DNA of 64,000 nt, taken from contig QIAM01000026.1 of assembly GCA_003225555.1 (NCBI GenBank), forward strand, positions 62,001 to 126,000. Direction: 5' to 3'. The notes under the pieces are model-generated. The model was not told the origin of the DNA and made no database searches. It saw nothing but the letters and a program-made list of their open reading frames with translations. The translations under genes were made by a program, and so were the position numbers. This DNA is from Acidobacteriota bacterium. GTDB lineage: Bacteria; Acidobacteriota; Terriglobia; Terriglobales; Acidobacteriaceae. This document shows, piece after piece, positions 38,652 to 48,326 of the stretch; positions within the stretch are counted from its first letter, which is position 1, and every line of letters begins with the position of its first letter.

Positions 38652-39698
38652 CTAGGTAAATAACTTACTCACTGAAGTCTCTTCGTGATTGGCCTGAATC
38701 GCGCGGCCAATCAATCCCGCGATCGAAAGGACGGTAATCTTGCCACCCTTTTCCGTGCGCGCGGCGTCAGCCTCGGCCGTCAGAGGAATCGTGTTCGTAA
38801 CCACGACCTCTTTGATGACCGAGTTGTGAATGTTTTCCACCGCCGGACCCGACAACACCGCGTGCGACGCACAGGCATACACTTCCAATCCCCCGTTATC
38901 GAGGAGGGCCTGAGCCGTCTTCACCAGCGTGCTCGCCGTATCGATCAAGTCGTCGATGACCAAGCAAGTCCGGCCCTTGACGTCGCCGATCACGTGCATC
39001 ACTTCCGCCACATTCATTTCCACGCGGCGTTTATCCACGATAGCCAGCGCCGCGTCGACCTTCTTAGCAAAGAATCGCGCGCGCTCCACACCACCTGCGT
39101 CCGGAGAAACCACCGTCAGGTTCGGAAGGTTCAGCTTCCGGAAGTGATCCACCAGCACCGGCGAAGCAAACAGATGGTCCACCGGAATATTGAAAAATCC
39201 CTGCAACTGCGGCGTGTGCAAGTCAACGATCAAGGCCCGGTTAGCCCCCGCCGTCGTCAGCAGGTCCGCCACTAGCTTCGAGGAAATCGGGCTGCGGGGC
39301 TTGTCCTTGCGGTCCTGCCGGGCATATCCGAAGTAGGGAATTACCGCCGTGATGCGCCGCGCCGAAGCACGCTTGAGCGCGTCGATCATCAACAGCAACT
39401 CCATCAGATGCTCGTCCACCGGACGGCAGGTCGGCTGAACCACGAACACATCGCAGCCCCGCACATTTTCCTGGATCTGGACGTAGCACTCGCCGTCCCT
39501 GAACCGGATCACTTGCGCCTGCCCGCGACTCATTCCCAGAAAGTGGCAGACCTCGTCGGCCAGGGCCTCATTTGCCGTGCCGCTGAAGATCTTGAACTTC
39601 TCGTCCACGCGGCCGCGTGCCTTCCGCTCGGGCTTCTCTTCGGGCACGAGCGAGGCCTTCTTCTCGGCTTTCTCCGTCGGTGTCACCAAAGTGGCCAT
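38652..39698 (-). CDS. prs: Ribose-phosphate pyrophosphokinase
   Basis: FSGTANEALADEVCHFLGM..., VFVVQPTCRPVDEHLMELLLMIDALKRASARRITAVIPYFGYARQDRKDKPRSPISSKLVADLL, CLVIDDLIDTASTLVKTAQAL; Lys/Glu-rich N-terminal extension. Confidence 0.95.
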   Translation of the reverse strand: MATLVTPTEKAEKKASLVPEEKPERKARGRVDEKFKIFSGTANEALADEVCHFLGMSRGQAQVIRFRDGECYVQIQENVRGCDVFVVQPTCRPVDEHLMELLLMIDALKRASARRITAVIPYFGYARQDRKDKPRSPISSKLVADLLTTAGANRALIVDLHTPQLQGFFNIPVDHLFASPVLVDHFRKLNLPNLTVVSPDAGGVERARFFAKKVDAALAIVDKRRVEMNVAEVMHVIGDVKGRTCLVIDDLIDTASTLVKTAQALLDNGGLEVYACASHAVLSGPAVENIHNSVIKEVVVTNTIPLTAEADAARTEKGGKITVLSIAGLIGRAIQANHEETSVSKLFT

Positions 39699-39710
39699 AG
39701 GTTTCAGGTG

Positions 39711-39800
39711 TTGGCTCTTAGCCGTTAGCTCTTAGCGTGAAGCCCTTGTCCCGAGCACTCATCGTAATGAGTCAAGGGCTAAAAGCTAACAGCCAGAGGC
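39711..39800. repeat. Heptamer array, inverted arms (TTAGCTC family), prs-tRNAGln junction
   Basis: TTGGCTC|TTAGCCG|TTAGCTC|TTAGCGT ... AAGGGCT|AAAAGCT|AACAGCC|AGAGGC. Confidence 0.88.
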
Positions 39801-39809
39801 GTGTTTTTC

Positions 39810-39883
39810 TGGCTGGGCCGCTAGGATTCGAACCTAGACAAAGTGCTCCAAAGGCACTTGACCTACCATTAGTCGACGGCCCA
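39810..39883 (-). tRNA. tRNA-Gln(TTG)
   Basis: TGGGCCG...AGTGC-CTTTGGA-GCACT...CTAGGTTCGAATCCTAG-CGGCCCA-G-CCA; anticodon TTG; CCA encoded. Confidence 0.93.
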
Positions 39884-39893
39884 GTACGAACAA

Positions 39894-39987
39894 TTGTTGA
39901 TTGCCCGATGGTCGAGTGTTGATTGAACCCCTAACGGCGGGGCACACTTAGATTTTCAATCAACAATCAGAAATCAACAATCAAAAA
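39894..39987. repeat. Heptamer array, inverted arms (TTGTTGA/TCAACAA family), tRNAGln-ispE junction
   Basis: TTGTTGA|TTGCCCG|ATGGTCG|AGTGTTG|ATTGAAC ... TTTTCAA|TCAACAA|TCAGAAA|TCAACAA|TCAAAAA. Confidence 0.88.
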
Positions 39988-40008
39988 TTTGCCGAGGCCG
40001 GGACGCCA

Positions 40009-41094
40009 CTATCCGATGACCTGCTTCCAGTACTGGCGTCGCGTGAGCGTAACCGTCACCTGCGCCGTCCACCCCTGCTTACGAAGCCCACCTGCAGCCT
40101 TCACTGCCGCCTGCCGCGACGCAAACAGCCCGTACAGCGTCGAGCCGGAACCTGACAGAGACGCATATTTCGCGCCCGCGCGCTCCAGCGCACGTTTTGC
40201 TTCACCTAGTTCGGGATACTCAGGAAAGACGACCTCTTCGAAGTCGTTCTTGATCCCGGCCCGGACAAGCGCGAGAAGCGGATTCTCGGCCCGGCCCCTT
40301 CCAAAAGGAGCACCGGAGTAAGGCTCACTCAGCCACGCCGACAGCGTACGACTAAGCCCATTCATTCTATCGGATGGGAGAGAGAGCGTCAATTTTGCGA
40401 GGCTCGTGTTCGGTGACTGTGTGGCGACAGCCGCCCTCGGCTGTCCGGCCGGGCGAAGCCCGGATGGCTCTTGCGGTCGCCCGGCAGTACTTAGCTGAGA
40501 CGCCGTCTCCCGGGCGAAGCCGCCCGCCCCAGATAACTGATCCCACGCGGCAAATGCCTGCGGGGTTGAAACCCCAACTCCGGGCGTGACCAGGACACAT
40601 GCCGTAGCAGGAAGATCCCGCAGCGGATACACCTGCTCCCCTCGACCAATTCCCAGCACGGTGCCGCCAACAAGAAACAGAGGCAAGTCCGACCCCACCT
40701 CTGCCGCAATCCGCAGCTTCTCAGCGACAGGCAAACTCTTCTTCAGCGCCCGCTCCAGCCCCAGCAGCACAGCCACAGCATTCGACGAAGCGCCTGCCAT
40801 GCCACCTTGTACCGGCAACCGCTTATCGAGCTCGATCACGATGCGGCCCTTTGTCCCGAGGGCCTGCATGGCTTTCTCGACGATGCGAAAGCACGTATTT
40901 GATTCATCCCGAGGCACACGCGGGTCGGCGCAGCGAATTTCGATCCCGGAGCCACGCGCAACCGTTACTTGAGTGACATCATGCAATCCGATGGTCTGGT
41001 AGACCGTCAGCAGTTCATGAAATCCGTCCGCCCGAGGCGCGCCGATACGCAACCCCAGATTGACTTTGGCGAAGGATCGGACGGTGACAGGCAT
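40009..41094 (-). CDS. ispE: 4-diphosphocytidyl-2-C-methyl-D-erythritol kinase, with internal repeat-derived insertion
   Basis: VRSFAKVNLGLRIGAPRADGFHELLTVYQTIGLHD, LPVQGGMAGASSNAVAVLLGLE, YASLSGSGSTLYGLF. Confidence 0.93.
   Translation of the reverse strand: MPVTVRSFAKVNLGLRIGAPRADGFHELLTVYQTIGLHDVTQVTVARGSGIEIRCADPRVPRDESNTCFRIVEKAMQALGTKGRIVIELDKRLPVQGGMAGASSNAVAVLLGLERALKKSLPVAEKLRIAAEVGSDLPLFLVGGTVLGIGRGEQVYPLRDLPATACVLVTPGVGVSTPQAFAAWDQLSGAGGFARETASQLSTAGRPQEPSGLRPAGQPRAAVATQSPNTSLAKLTLSLPSDRMNGLSRTLSAWLSEPYSGAPFGRGRAENPLLALVRAGIKNDFEEVVFPEYPELGEAKRALERAGAKYASLSGSGSTLYGLFASRQAAVKAAGGLRKQGWTAQVTVTLTRRQYWKQVIG
40417..40530 (+). repeat. Two-hairpin palindromic element plus an adjacent GC hairpin inside ispE
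   Basis: CTGTGTGGCGACAGCCGCCCTCGGCTGTCCGGCCGGGCGAAGCCCGGATGGC; then CGGGCG-AAGC-CGCCCG at ~40511-40526. Confidence 0.88.
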
Positions 41095-41388
41095 GGATCG
41101 ATGATTGTAGAGTTTCAATAGCCGATTTTCGATGATTGATTTCTCATACATCGAAAATCACGCATCTGGACCGTGGCGACCAACTAAGCACGGAGCTTGT
41201 AAACCCCACGCGTCGTGGCACGATGGTTATCTCGACTGCCCGACCTCCAAGGCGCACCCTAGATGTGACTCCATTAGGAATCGCAGCACCTGCGCCCCTC
41301 CCTGCTGGAATCGCAAGAAGCAAGGCAAAGTTTAGTGTTGTTGGCAGCTTCCCCCGACCTAATGGTCGCTTGCCAGCCAGGAGTGAGT

Positions 41389-42201
41389 ATGCGCCCGACC
41401 GTCATGTCTATTTTCTCGTTGACGTGCGTCCTAGCCATGGCTGCTGGGGCTTTCGGCCAGGGAGACTACCGCGTGGTCGCCGTCACCGACGGCGGCACAG
41501 TTTCAGGTACCGTCAAGTGGTCAGGTCCCGTCCCCCGCGGGCTCGATTCCCCCGTCACCAAAGATCCCCAAATCTGCGACCCGGACTCCAAGAAAACCGC
41601 GGACTTAGACCGCCTGATCGTCGGACCGGAGGGCGGTGTAGCCAACACCGTGGTCTACCTCAAGAACATTTCCAGCGGCAAGGCGATTGACCTGCCGGAA
41701 CAGCGGCGCCATCTCGACCAGAGGCGTTGCCACTATATCCCCCACATTCTGCTCGTTCCGAAGAATACCGCCCTGAGCATGCAAAGTTCAGACGCTACGT
41801 TGCACATCATCCACATGGAGGGCGCGGCCAGCTTCAACCTGCCATTCCCGTTCCAGAATCAGGTGAGTTCGCGAATCATGGGCAACCCCGGCTTGGTTCA
41901 TCTTCGTTGCAATGGCGGCCATGTATGGATGAGCGCCGAGATGATGGTGGTCTCGCATCCCTACTATGCCGTGACCGACGAAAGCGGACACTTCGAATTT
42001 ACCGATGTGCCCCCGGGCAGCTACCAGATTGTGGCCTGGCACGAAGGCTGGGGCGTCGCCGGAAAAGAGCACGCCCATGACGTCCTTACCGAACACAGAG
42101 TCGAGAGGCCGCTTTTCACCGAACCCCGGACCTGGGAGAAGGCGGTCACAGTCGGCGCGAACCAGGCGAGCACCGTTAACTTCTTGATTGCAGCAAAGTA
42201 G
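41389..42201 (+). CDS. Secreted protein with carboxypeptidase-regulatory-like / cupredoxin-like features
   Basis: Signal peptide; GGTVSGTVKWSGPVP; GNPGLVHLRCNGGHVWMSAEMMVVSHPYYAVTDESGHFEFTDVPPGSYQIVAWHEGWG. Confidence 0.75.
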   Translation: MRPTVMSIFSLTCVLAMAAGAFGQGDYRVVAVTDGGTVSGTVKWSGPVPRGLDSPVTKDPQICDPDSKKTADLDRLIVGPEGGVANTVVYLKNISSGKAIDLPEQRRHLDQRRCHYIPHILLVPKNTALSMQSSDATLHIIHMEGAASFNLPFPFQNQVSSRIMGNPGLVHLRCNGGHVWMSAEMMVVSHPYYAVTDESGHFEFTDVPPGSYQIVAWHEGWGVAGKEHAHDVLTEHRVERPLFTEPRTWEKAVTVGANQASTVNFLIAAK

Positions 42202-42241
42202 AAGATTGCTCTGCGTCGATCGGCGGAATCTGGGGCAGATT

Positions 42242-42994
42242 CTATCGCCGCTTGTAGAGAACGGAGAACTCGAACCCTGAGTTCGGAGGAAACAACTCGG
42301 CCACCTTGCGCAGCCTCTCAGCCAGTGCCGAAGGAGCCAGCAGCGGATAGTCCCGCTCGCGCAGATCGTAGTAGTCCACGTCGAGATACATCGAAAGCAG
42401 ATAAATCGAGATCGTGTCGGAGAACGTGGCCTCGAAATACTCGGTCTTGTAGCGCTCAGCGTCAGGCCCACCGGCAGTGGCCAGTTTGCGCGCCTCCCAG
42501 GCATCGAGCGAAGTTTCTCCGCGAGTCCCAGCCTGTACCTGATTCCAAGCCAACTCGCTGAACTCTCCGGATACTCCCCCACGTTCTACTAGCGCATGCC
42601 CCACATTGATGTAGAACTCAAAGGCGACCGAAAACTTGTCGTCCATCAACCGCGTCGAAATGAAAACGCACTGCGAATCGCCCAGATTCAGATTGCGATG
42701 GCAAACCGCATTGTCGCTGAGGGCCACGTCGTAGCGGTCAGCAATCACCGTCTCTTCGCCCTGGTTTACTGTCAGCGGCACAAAATAGTACGCATTGCGC
42801 TCCAGAGCGCCAGCTACCTTGGCTGGAACGGCAGCGACCATACGCTCCAGGTCGAATGAGTTTACGGCCGTTTCCCCTGCCACGGCGTAGCAGATCCCGT
42901 TTGCCGCCTGGGAGACGGGCGTCTGCCGCACCACTTCTGCGGGGCTCCGCGTAATCGCTGGTGCCGCCTGCGACATTCTTACTATCTTATACAC
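42242..42994 (-). CDS. Hypothetical protein
   Basis: 250 aa ORF with good coding character; no family recognised. Confidence 0.6.
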   Translation of the reverse strand: MYKIVRMSQAAPAITRSPAEVVRQTPVSQAANGICYAVAGETAVNSFDLERMVAAVPAKVAGALERNAYYFVPLTVNQGEETVIADRYDVALSDNAVCHRNLNLGDSQCVFISTRLMDDKFSVAFEFYINVGHALVERGGVSGEFSELAWNQVQAGTRGETSLDAWEARKLATAGGPDAERYKTEYFEATFSDTISIYLLSMYLDVDYYDLRERDYPLLAPSALAERLRKVAELFPPNSGFEFSVLYKRR

Positions 42995-43059
42995 TAGGCA
43001 AGATCAGGTTTCGCGAAGGTGCGTAGACGCGAGAGACCTTCAGAAGGAGTCGGTCTTCC

Positions 43060-43416
43060 GTGGCCATGAATGAATTTCCGGAGTTCATGAAGCATCCTGC
43101 AAACAGAATTGCTAACACCTGCCAAGCGACCCGGGGAGTAGAAGGCTACATCTTCGACGGTGCAGATGAGAGCCAGATGGCCTTCTGGACCTGCCGCGAG
43201 ACGGCCTCGTCCGCCGCCCAGGTTCACGATTACGACGAATACATGCTTGTGGTGCAAGGCTGTTAGGCCTTGATCATTGATACCAAGAGGGTTCCGGTTA
43301 GAGCGGGAGAGGAGTACTTCATGCCTCGAGGCGTACTGCATGGCGGTGAAGTCGTTGCTGGAACCAGAACAATCCACGCGTTCGGCGGACACCGAGCGAA
43401 CCGCGTCGAGAGATAA
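43060..43416 (+). pseudogene. Cupin-like protein interrupted by in-frame TAG (43264-43266)
   Basis: ...QVHDYDEYMLVVQGC*ALIIDTKRVPVRAGEEYFMPRGVLHGGEVVAGTRTIHAFGGHRANRVER* in one continuous frame. Confidence 0.75.
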
Positions 43417-43451
43417 ATGGTGCAGTCCGCAGGTTAAGGCCAACCGGGAGA

Positions 43452-43763
43452 ATGTCAGAACTCATGGCACCCAACCCAACATCCCGCCAACCTCGCTGGT
43501 ACAGCATTCCCGTCCGCGTCTTGCTGGTGACCTTTATCGGAACGCTGATTAGTTTCGCGGTCAGTCTGCTACTCGCAATCGTCGGGACAGTCATTGTGGC
43601 CCGCGTGCGAGGCGTTCATCCGGATATGACCGTCGCCTACCGTCAGTTTGCAATGCCTGCCGCCGTAGGCGCAGGAAGTATCATCTTTGTGGTGATTCTC
43701 GTTGCCGAGATTCGCCACGACCGGCAGGTGAAGACGCTCGCCCGCATCGAAAGGATGGGCTAA
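43452..43763 (+). CDS. Small hypothetical membrane protein
   Basis: 103 aa; two TM-like segments. Confidence 0.6.
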   Translation: MSELMAPNPTSRQPRWYSIPVRVLLVTFIGTLISFAVSLLLAIVGTVIVARVRGVHPDMTVAYRQFAMPAAVGAGSIIFVVILVAEIRHDRQVKTLARIERMG

Positions 43764-43767
43764 CACC

Positions 43768-44538
43768 ATGACGCCACGCATTGCCATTCCCATACTGCAC
43801 TCTACCGATCCGGAATTTGCGGACCGCGCCATGCCACAGTATGAACGTGCGGTCGAGCTTGCGGGCGGAGAGCCGGTACGAGTGGCCCTTGACCAGACGG
43901 CCGCACAGGTCATGAAAATCATCGAACATTGCGACGGCGTGCTTCTGCCCGGCAGTAAAGCTGACGTCGATCCCGCCAGATTTGGCGCCGCAGAGCGCTC
44001 TCCTCACACCAAGGCCGCCGATCCGCGTCGCGACATTGTCGACGAACTCCTGCTGCAAGACGCCTATAACATGAGGAAGCCCGTCCTCGGCATTTGCTAT
44101 GGTTTGCAGAGCTTGAACGTCTACCACACCGGCTCGCTGGTCCAGCACATCCCAGATTTCCTGCCGGAGGCATTGCGAACCAAGGTGGACCACGCAGTCG
44201 GAGGAAAAGTTGCGATCGCTCACGAGGTTGAAGTTTCGCCGGATTCCAGGCTGGCAGAAATTCTAGACAGGAAACTCGTGCTGCCCGTCAATTCCTCCCA
44301 CCACCAATCCGCGGATGTCGTCGGCGATGGCCTGCGCATCGGCGCCCGCTGCCGCGAAGACGGCGTCATCGAAGCCCTGGAAGGAACTTCTCCCGATCAC
44401 TTTGTGCTGGCCGTGCAGTGGCACCCGGAGCGCTCTGTGGATAACGACGAGGCGTCCCGGGCGATCTTCCGCGCGCTGGTCGAAGCAGCGGCAGAACGAC
44501 ACCGGCAACTGACCGGGGAACTCGAAGGCAGACGGTGA
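43768..44538 (+). CDS. Gamma-glutamyl-gamma-aminobutyrate hydrolase family (class I glutamine amidotransferase-like)
   Basis: GVLLPGSKADVDPARFG, KPVLGICYGLQSLNVYHTGSLVQHI, VNSSHHQSADVVGDGLRI, AVQWHPERS. Confidence 0.9.
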   Translation: MTPRIAIPILHSTDPEFADRAMPQYERAVELAGGEPVRVALDQTAAQVMKIIEHCDGVLLPGSKADVDPARFGAAERSPHTKAADPRRDIVDELLLQDAYNMRKPVLGICYGLQSLNVYHTGSLVQHIPDFLPEALRTKVDHAVGGKVAIAHEVEVSPDSRLAEILDRKLVLPVNSSHHQSADVVGDGLRIGARCREDGVIEALEGTSPDHFVLAVQWHPERSVDNDEASRAIFRALVEAAAERHRQLTGELEGRR

Positions 44539-44547
44539 GAACGGGAG

Positions 44548-44682
44548 ACCTCAGACTTCGGACTTCAGACCTTAGCGAGCCCGTTCTCGAGCTGTGCGCT
44601 GATTCAATCTCTTCGCGCTCCGACTCCTGAGGTCCGAGGTCCGATGCCTGAGGTCTGACGCCCGAGGTTCGAGGTCCGACGC
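44548..44682. repeat. Heptamer array, inverted arms (GAGGTCC / CTTCAGA family), amidotransferase-ispF junction
   Basis: ACCTCAG|ACTTCGG|ACTTCAG|ACCTTAG ... CTGAGGT|CCGAGGT|CCGATGC|CTGAGGT|CTGACGC|CCGAGGT|TCGAGGT|CCGACGC. Confidence 0.93.
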
Positions 44683-45204
44683 CTATTTCTTTCTCCCACG
44701 CACTCGCTCCAGCAGGACCGCGACGTGCGCCACGGCGGCATGGTCGAGATTGAGTCCCTCCGGCGTCTTGGCCTTCAACCCCACGCAATCGCGGTGCACA
44801 CCCAGCAACTCCGCCACTCGCACGCGAATTGCAGCCGCATGAGGTCCGATTTTTGGCGCAGTCAGAATCAGGCTGGCGTCGATATTCGCCACCTTATAGC
44901 CGGCGACCCGCACCCGCTTCAGCGCTTCACGTAGAAAGATTACCGAGTCTGCACCCTTCCACCTCGGATCAGACGGCGGAAACAAAGCCCCGATGTCCGG
45001 TGCGGCAACAGCCCCTAGCAGAGCGTCCGTGATGCCGTGTAACAGCACATCGCCGTCCGAGTGCCCCCCCAGCCCCTTGTCGTGGGCGAGCGCGACTCCT
45101 CCGATCCTCAAGGGAATGCCCGGACGAAATTCGTGCGAGTCAAAGCCGTATCCGATGCGAACCGCCGGTTTCGAACTTCCAGGTTTCGGCTTCAAGTTTT
45201 TCAA
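44683..45204 (-). CDS. ispF: 2-C-methyl-D-erythritol 2,4-cyclodiphosphate synthase
   Basis: RIGYGFDSHEFRPGIPLRIGGVALAHDKGLGGHSDGDVLLHGITDALLGAVAAPDIGALFPPSD. Confidence 0.96.
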   Translation of the reverse strand: MKNLKPKPGSSKPAVRIGYGFDSHEFRPGIPLRIGGVALAHDKGLGGHSDGDVLLHGITDALLGAVAAPDIGALFPPSDPRWKGADSVIFLREALKRVRVAGYKVANIDASLILTAPKIGPHAAAIRVRVAELLGVHRDCVGLKAKTPEGLNLDHAAVAHVAVLLERVRGRKK

Positions 45205-45244
45205 GAAATTGATGGACCTGCGTTCATCGAATTAGTCAGCCGGC

Positions 45245-45991
45245 CTATTTCTTCAAATAGAACTCCGCCAGCTCCATGTCCGCAGGCGTGGTGATCTTGA
45301 TGTTCCGCGGCGAGCCCATCACCACCGCAACTTCATGCCCAGCGCGTTCCGCCAGCGAAGCCTCGTCCGTGCCCAGAAAGCCATCTGCCGCAGCTTCGTC
45401 GAATACTTTCTTGATCACGCTATAGCGGAATCCCTGCGGCGTTTGCGCCATCACGACGCCCGCGCGAGGAATCGTGCTCTTGATCACCGCGCCCTCGGAA
45501 GTCCGTTCCACCTGCTTCACCGTGTCGACCGCCGGCAATCCGGCAATCGCCGCGCCATACTTCTTTGCCGCCTCGATCACTTGCTGAATAATCTCGGAAG
45601 TCACAAGCGGCCGCACCGCATCATGCACCAGAACAATATCATCGGGCGAAGCTGTGATCGCTTTCAGCGCGTTCTCCACCGACTGCTGGCGATGCTCGCC
45701 CCCAACGACCAGTTCGACTTTCTTCCTCCCAACATCCCTGCCATCGCTCCGCAGCCGCTCGCGAAGTCCCTCGATTTCATTCTCCCGCAGCACAATCCAA
45801 ATTTCGCTGACGGCATGCACGGCCGCGAACTTCCGCAGGGTGTGGATGAGAATCGGCGTCCCAGCCAGCTCGGTGAATTGCTTCGAAGGCGGCGGTTTCT
45901 TACCTTTTGCGGTCTTGCCGGGCACCGGCGCCATGCGCGTCCCAAGCCCCGCTGCCGGAATGATCACGATGACCTTCATGGCGGGCTGCAA
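45245..45991 (-). CDS. ispD: 2-C-methyl-D-erythritol 4-phosphate cytidylyltransferase
   Basis: VIIPAAGLGTRMAPVPGKTAKGKKPPPSKQFTELAGTPILIHTLRKF, DDIVLVHDAVRPLVTSEII, PRAGVVMAQTPQGFRYSVI. Confidence 0.95.
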   Translation of the reverse strand: MQPAMKVIVIIPAAGLGTRMAPVPGKTAKGKKPPPSKQFTELAGTPILIHTLRKFAAVHAVSEIWIVLRENEIEGLRERLRSDGRDVGRKKVELVVGGEHRQQSVENALKAITASPDDIVLVHDAVRPLVTSEIIQQVIEAAKKYGAAIAGLPAVDTVKQVERTSEGAVIKSTIPRAGVVMAQTPQGFRYSVIKKVFDEAAADGFLGTDEASLAERAGHEVAVVMGSPRNIKITTPADMELAEFYLKK

Positions 45992-46330
45992 GTATACGAG
46001 CCTGCCGGATACAGTTCAAATCCGTGCGTCGTCGATCAATCGTGGTGAAAAGGTCACCCGCAACGTGACACCGCTGCTTCTCTCCGGTAAGTACAGCAAA
46101 CGCTGTAGCCAAGGGCGCCAACTTCGGAGGCGGCACTTTTTTCACGGCACGACGGGTCGAAGCGGATAGAAACAACAAACTGACCTAGCCTCGCTTCTTC
46201 GCAAGCTGTTTCCTACGAGCAACTTGAGCGACGGGTGATGCACCTCATCCCCGTGGCAGCCGGCTTGCTCCTACCAATGTCTGGGCCGCAGCAACAGCAA
46301 TGCTTCCCCTGAAAGCGGGTATCCATCGCC

Positions 46331-46735
46331 ATGAAAACGAAAGCGAACCGCTTCTGGATTCAGATTGTTGCGCTCGGTACCGCCAGCGCCTGCGGGCTCG
46401 CCCTGCTCATCGCCACGCTGGGTGCCGCCGCGAGTGTCGCCACGGGCGGTGGCCAGGCTCCGGACGCTTCCTCTGCCGGGCAGACTTACGAAGGATTGAT
46501 CACCGACACGCGCTGCGGGGCTAAACACAAGGCTTCGATCGCCAAGAGCGCAGCCGACTGTGCACGGGTATGCGTTCATGGGGGCGCCCAGTTCGCCCTG
46601 ATCGACGGCGAAAAGGCGTATGTCCTCGATGGAGACCTGGCGGTTCTGAAAAGGATCGCTGGACGGCGTGCCCGGATAGTCGGCTCACTCAACGGAAATA
46701 CAATCACCGTGTCATCGATTGCTCCAGACGAATAG
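46331..46735 (+). CDS. Hypothetical secreted protein
   Basis: 134 aa; signal-anchor; TYEGLITDTRCGAKHKASIAKSAADCARVCVHGGAQFALIDGEKAYVLDGD. Confidence 0.7.
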   Translation: MKTKANRFWIQIVALGTASACGLALLIATLGAAASVATGGGQAPDASSAGQTYEGLITDTRCGAKHKASIAKSAADCARVCVHGGAQFALIDGEKAYVLDGDLAVLKRIAGRRARIVGSLNGNTITVSSIAPDE

Positions 46736-46779
46736 CAACGGCACGCTTCCTGTTCTTCCCGAATGGCCCAAGCTTCGTC

Positions 46780-47892
46780 CTAGGAAGGGCTTGTCTTCGT
46801 CTCCACCACAGTGCTCGGAACTACAGCCGGCGCCGCCGACGTTACCACCGGCACAGCCACGGGCGCTGTCGTCGATGACACTTGTCCACCCGGCCGCGCG
46901 TAAGCCGCACGCTCGTCCCATTTGCCAAAGATCATCTTGCCCGCGGTCGTCTGCAACACAGAGGTGACCGACACATCAATCGTCTTGCCAATCATCTTGC
47001 GTGCGTTGTCGACCACGACCATGGTGCCATCGTCCAGATAGGCAACGCCCTGGTTATATTCTTTTCCTTCCTTCAGGATGAATACCCGCATGGTCTCGCC
47101 CGGCAGCACGATCGGCTTCAGTGAATTCGCCAGCTCGTTGATGTTCAGCACTTCAACTCCCTGCAGCTGCGCGACCTTGTTCAGGTTGAAGTCGTTGGTA
47201 ATGATCTTTCCTTCGTAAAGCTTCGCCAACTCAATTAGTTTCAAATCGACTTCCCGAACCGCCGGAAAGTCATCCTCGACGATTTGGATCGTCAGGTTTG
47301 CCGTTTTCTGCAGGCGCTGCAGAATGTCGAGCCCACGCCGCCCGCGGTTACGCTTGAGCGAATCCGCGGAGTCGGCAACCAGTTGCAGCTCGCGCAACAC
47401 AAACTGCGGAGTGACGATGACGCCGTCCAGGAACCCGGTCTCGGCAATATCGGCGATGCGTCCGTCAATGATGACGCTGGTGTCGAGGATCTTGTAGCTC
47501 CTCTTCGATTGCTTCTCGCCGCCAAAAATCCCGCCCAGCGCCGCCAGGTTCAGCAGATCGCCCTTGTTCGCGCCCACGATCAGGCCCACATAGGCCATCA
47601 GCAGCATGACCAGAATTTGCAGGAAGCTCTGCATGCGCCCGGCGGGCACAGCGCTGCGAATAACGAGGGAAAAGAGGTAGGCCCCGCAGATCCCGAGGAT
47701 GCTCCCGGTGGCGGCCCCGATCAGCCGCTTCAGACTCACTCCTCTCAACTTCCATTCGAAGAAAACGATCGCCAGTCCAACCAGCGAACCCGCAGCAGCA
47801 TTCAGACTGGGACGCAGTCCGAAAGGCTCAAGAAAGAAGCAGGTAACGGCAACCACTACCACAAAAAGAAGACGTACAAAAATAATGTCCAC
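46780..47892 (-). CDS. PIN/TRAM domain membrane protein (YacL-like)
   Basis: N-terminal TM segments; [60 protein letters not shown]-terminal TRAM. Confidence 0.9.
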   Translation of the reverse strand: MDIIFVRLLFVVVVAVTCFFLEPFGLRPSLNAAAGSLVGLAIVFFEWKLRGVSLKRLIGAATGSILGICGAYLFSLVIRSAVPAGRMQSFLQILVMLLMAYVGLIVGANKGDLLNLAALGGIFGGEKQSKRSYKILDTSVIIDGRIADIAETGFLDGVIVTPQFVLRELQLVADSADSLKRNRGRRGLDILQRLQKTANLTIQIVEDDFPAVREVDLKLIELAKLYEGKIITNDFNLNKVAQLQGVEVLNINELANSLKPIVLPGETMRVFILKEGKEYNQGVAYLDDGTMVVVDNARKMIGKTIDVSVTSVLQTTAGKMIFGKWDERAAYARPGGQVSSTTAPVAVPVVTSAAPAVVPSTVVETKTSPS

Positions 47893-48326
47893 CGAAGGAC
47901 CTCCCCGGGCGCACTGCCGCCGGAGACCCGGCACACTTGACGCCCGTGCCCTCTCCGCGCCGCCCCGGGCGGGAATCGGCATTACGGTATGCGGGGCGCG
48001 CAAGAATCAGGGGAATGAAAGGTGCGCCCCGTCCCGGCCCAACGGGGGCTCAGCCGGGAGATCAGTAAAGCTACGGCAAAAGTATATACCCGCCGGTCTA
48101 GATCAACCCAGGAACCTGAACTGACGCGGGATGCCCGGCTGAGGCATCAGCCCGAGCCGCTAGAATACAGCCCACAACCCGGTGCCTTCAGGGTTTTCTC
48201 CGATATCAACCAAACCGAGGCCTGGCATCAGAAATAAGTTGCGATTCGTACTACCCCGTTTTAAGTATGCAGAAAGCTCCACTACCGAGCCCAACAGAAG
48301 AACGAAAACCAATTTCGGAGGACGAT

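Noticed and set aside
43264-43266. TAG as pyrrolysine in the cupin gene
   Set aside because: No pyl genes or tRNA-Pyl visible and no reason for Pyl in a cupin; point mutation or error is simpler
46000-46030. Possible tRNA T-arm (GTTCAAATCC)
   Set aside because: No flanking acceptor or anticodon stem can be built
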